This document shows, piece after piece, positions 4,810-5,335 of a stretch of 5,335 nt of DNA. Position 1 is the stretch's first letter, and each line of letters starts with the position of its first letter. The notes beneath the pieces were generated by a model, which made no database searches, was not told the DNA's origin, and was given only the letters and a program-made list of their open reading frames with translations. Origin of the DNA: Rhodobacter sp. GTDB lineage: Bacteria > Pseudomonadota > Alphaproteobacteria > Rhodobacterales > Rhodobacteraceae. A program made the translations under genes and the position numbers. The DNA is taken from the NCBI GenBank assembly GCA_027482795.1, contig JAIXVS010000123.1:1-5335 (forward strand), in the 5' to 3' direction.

Positions 4810-5335
4810 TTACCCAAGCACACTGGTCAAGCTGACCGGTGCGCAGGACTTGGCCGAGAGAGTGGCCGCTTCGGCCATTGCCAGGGCGGCGATGCCATCA
4901 GACAGCGTCACGGGCAGCGCTGATCCTTGTGTGATCGCAGTAACGAAGGCTGCCCACTCTGCCGCGTAGGACGGCATGTAGCGTTCAAGGAAAAAGTAGG
5001 TCGGTTTGGCCCCTGTCACACCGGCAGTCGTGGATTTGACAACAGTGTTTTCCAGCATGTTCTGTGCCTGCAAAAGCCCTTCGGACCCCAGAAGCTCAAC
5101 GCGCTGATCATAGCCATATACGGCGCGGCGGCTGTTCTTGATGACCGCAATCCGCCCGTCGGCGTAGGTAAGGGTAACCACGGCGGTGTCAACATCGCCC
5201 GCAGCCCCGATGGCCGGATCGACGATAGACGACCCGACGGCCGATACAGTCACAGGGGCCCCACCCATCAGGAAATTCGCCATGTCAAAGTCATGAATCA
5301 TCATGTCGCGGAACAGGCCGCCCGACACCTTGATG
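4810..5335 (-). CDS. iolG: Inositol 2-dehydrogenase, C-terminal part (partial)
   Basis: About 175 residues of a Gfo/Idh/MocA oxidoreductase are visible, roughly the C-terminal half of a protein of about 330; the N-terminal NAD(P)-binding fold lies beyond the window edge. The family oxidises myo-inositol or related inositols to the keto-inositol with NAD+. SGGLFRDMMIHDFDM carries the Asp and His of the catalytic D-x3-H motif (codons 5305-5307 and 5293-5295). GDVDTAVVTLTYADGRIAVIKNSR and AVYGYDQRVELLGSEG are typical of IolG, as is YFFLERYMPSYAAEW. The stop TAA is at 4810-4812, 63 bp before the reductase start, so the two are probably co-transcribed. Paralogues acting on scyllo-inositol, inosamines or other cyclitols look alike, so the exact substrate is open. 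The frame is open to the window edge with no sign of damage. Confidence 0.85.
   Translation of the reverse strand, partial: IKVSGGLFRDMMIHDFDMANFLMGGAPVTVSAVGSSIVDPAIGAAGDVDTAVVTLTYADGRIAVIKNSRRAVYGYDQRVELLGSEGLLQAQNMLENTVVKSTTAGVTGAKPTYFFLERYMPSYAAEWAAFVTAITQGSALPVTLSDGIAALAMAEAATLSAKSCAPVSLTSVLG

Noticed and set aside
3808..4923. Long open frame of 371 residues on the + strand
   Set aside because: It lies antisense to the ferredoxin reductase and the end of iolG. Its translation is rich in Cys, Arg and His with no recognisable motif, while the - strand frames carry clear family signatures.

Overview
The window looks like a piece of an alphaproteobacterial chromosome, most likely Rhodobacterales (Roseobacter group). 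This is inferred from three things: the initiator tRNA sequence, which in that group commonly follows the 5S gene at the end of rRNA operons; the moderately GC-rich coding style; and the gene types. No database search was possible.

Layout, left to right. An initiator tRNA-fMet gene (43-119, + strand) is followed by a terminator hairpin (149-170), then about 270 bases without a convincing gene. That stretch holds an 11-bp tandem repeat, a C7G8 homopolymer palindrome and a doubtful tRNA-like 3' end, and it ends at a strong intrinsic terminator (440-462). From 605 to 3107 lies a complete IS66-family insertion sequence of 2503 bp. It has 22-bp imperfect inverted repeats starting GTAAGCG and a perfect 8-bp target duplication (ATTACTTT). 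Its three intact genes, tnpA, tnpB and tnpC, are all on the + strand, and TnpC keeps a complete set of DDE residues. The element landed in the centre of a 15-bp AT-rich palindrome. To its right is about 450 bp of non-coding DNA with several hairpins.

The right-hand 1.8 kb is on the - strand and is part of a catabolic operon. It carries the C-terminal half of an inositol 2-dehydrogenase (IolG, Gfo/Idh/MocA family), then a 63-bp gap with an RNA hairpin, then a putidaredoxin-reductase-type FAD/NAD(P)H ferredoxin reductase that ends the operon. An inositol-type dehydrogenase next to an electron-transfer reductase recalls the rhizopine (moc) genes, where an oxygenase, a ferredoxin and a reductase act before inositol-type dehydrogenation. 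Oxidation or demethylation of a modified inositol is therefore a reasonable hypothesis, not a demonstrated function.

The most notable signals are regulatory. The IS left end is complementary to the tnpA ribosome-binding site, which would silence read-through mRNA. A perfect extended -10 element lies 7 nt before tnpC, which lacks a Shine-Dalgarno sequence, and this suggests leaderless tnpC mRNA. In the catabolic operon, a hairpin before the reductase gene displays a purine-rich loop. I found no clearly new multi-gene system.
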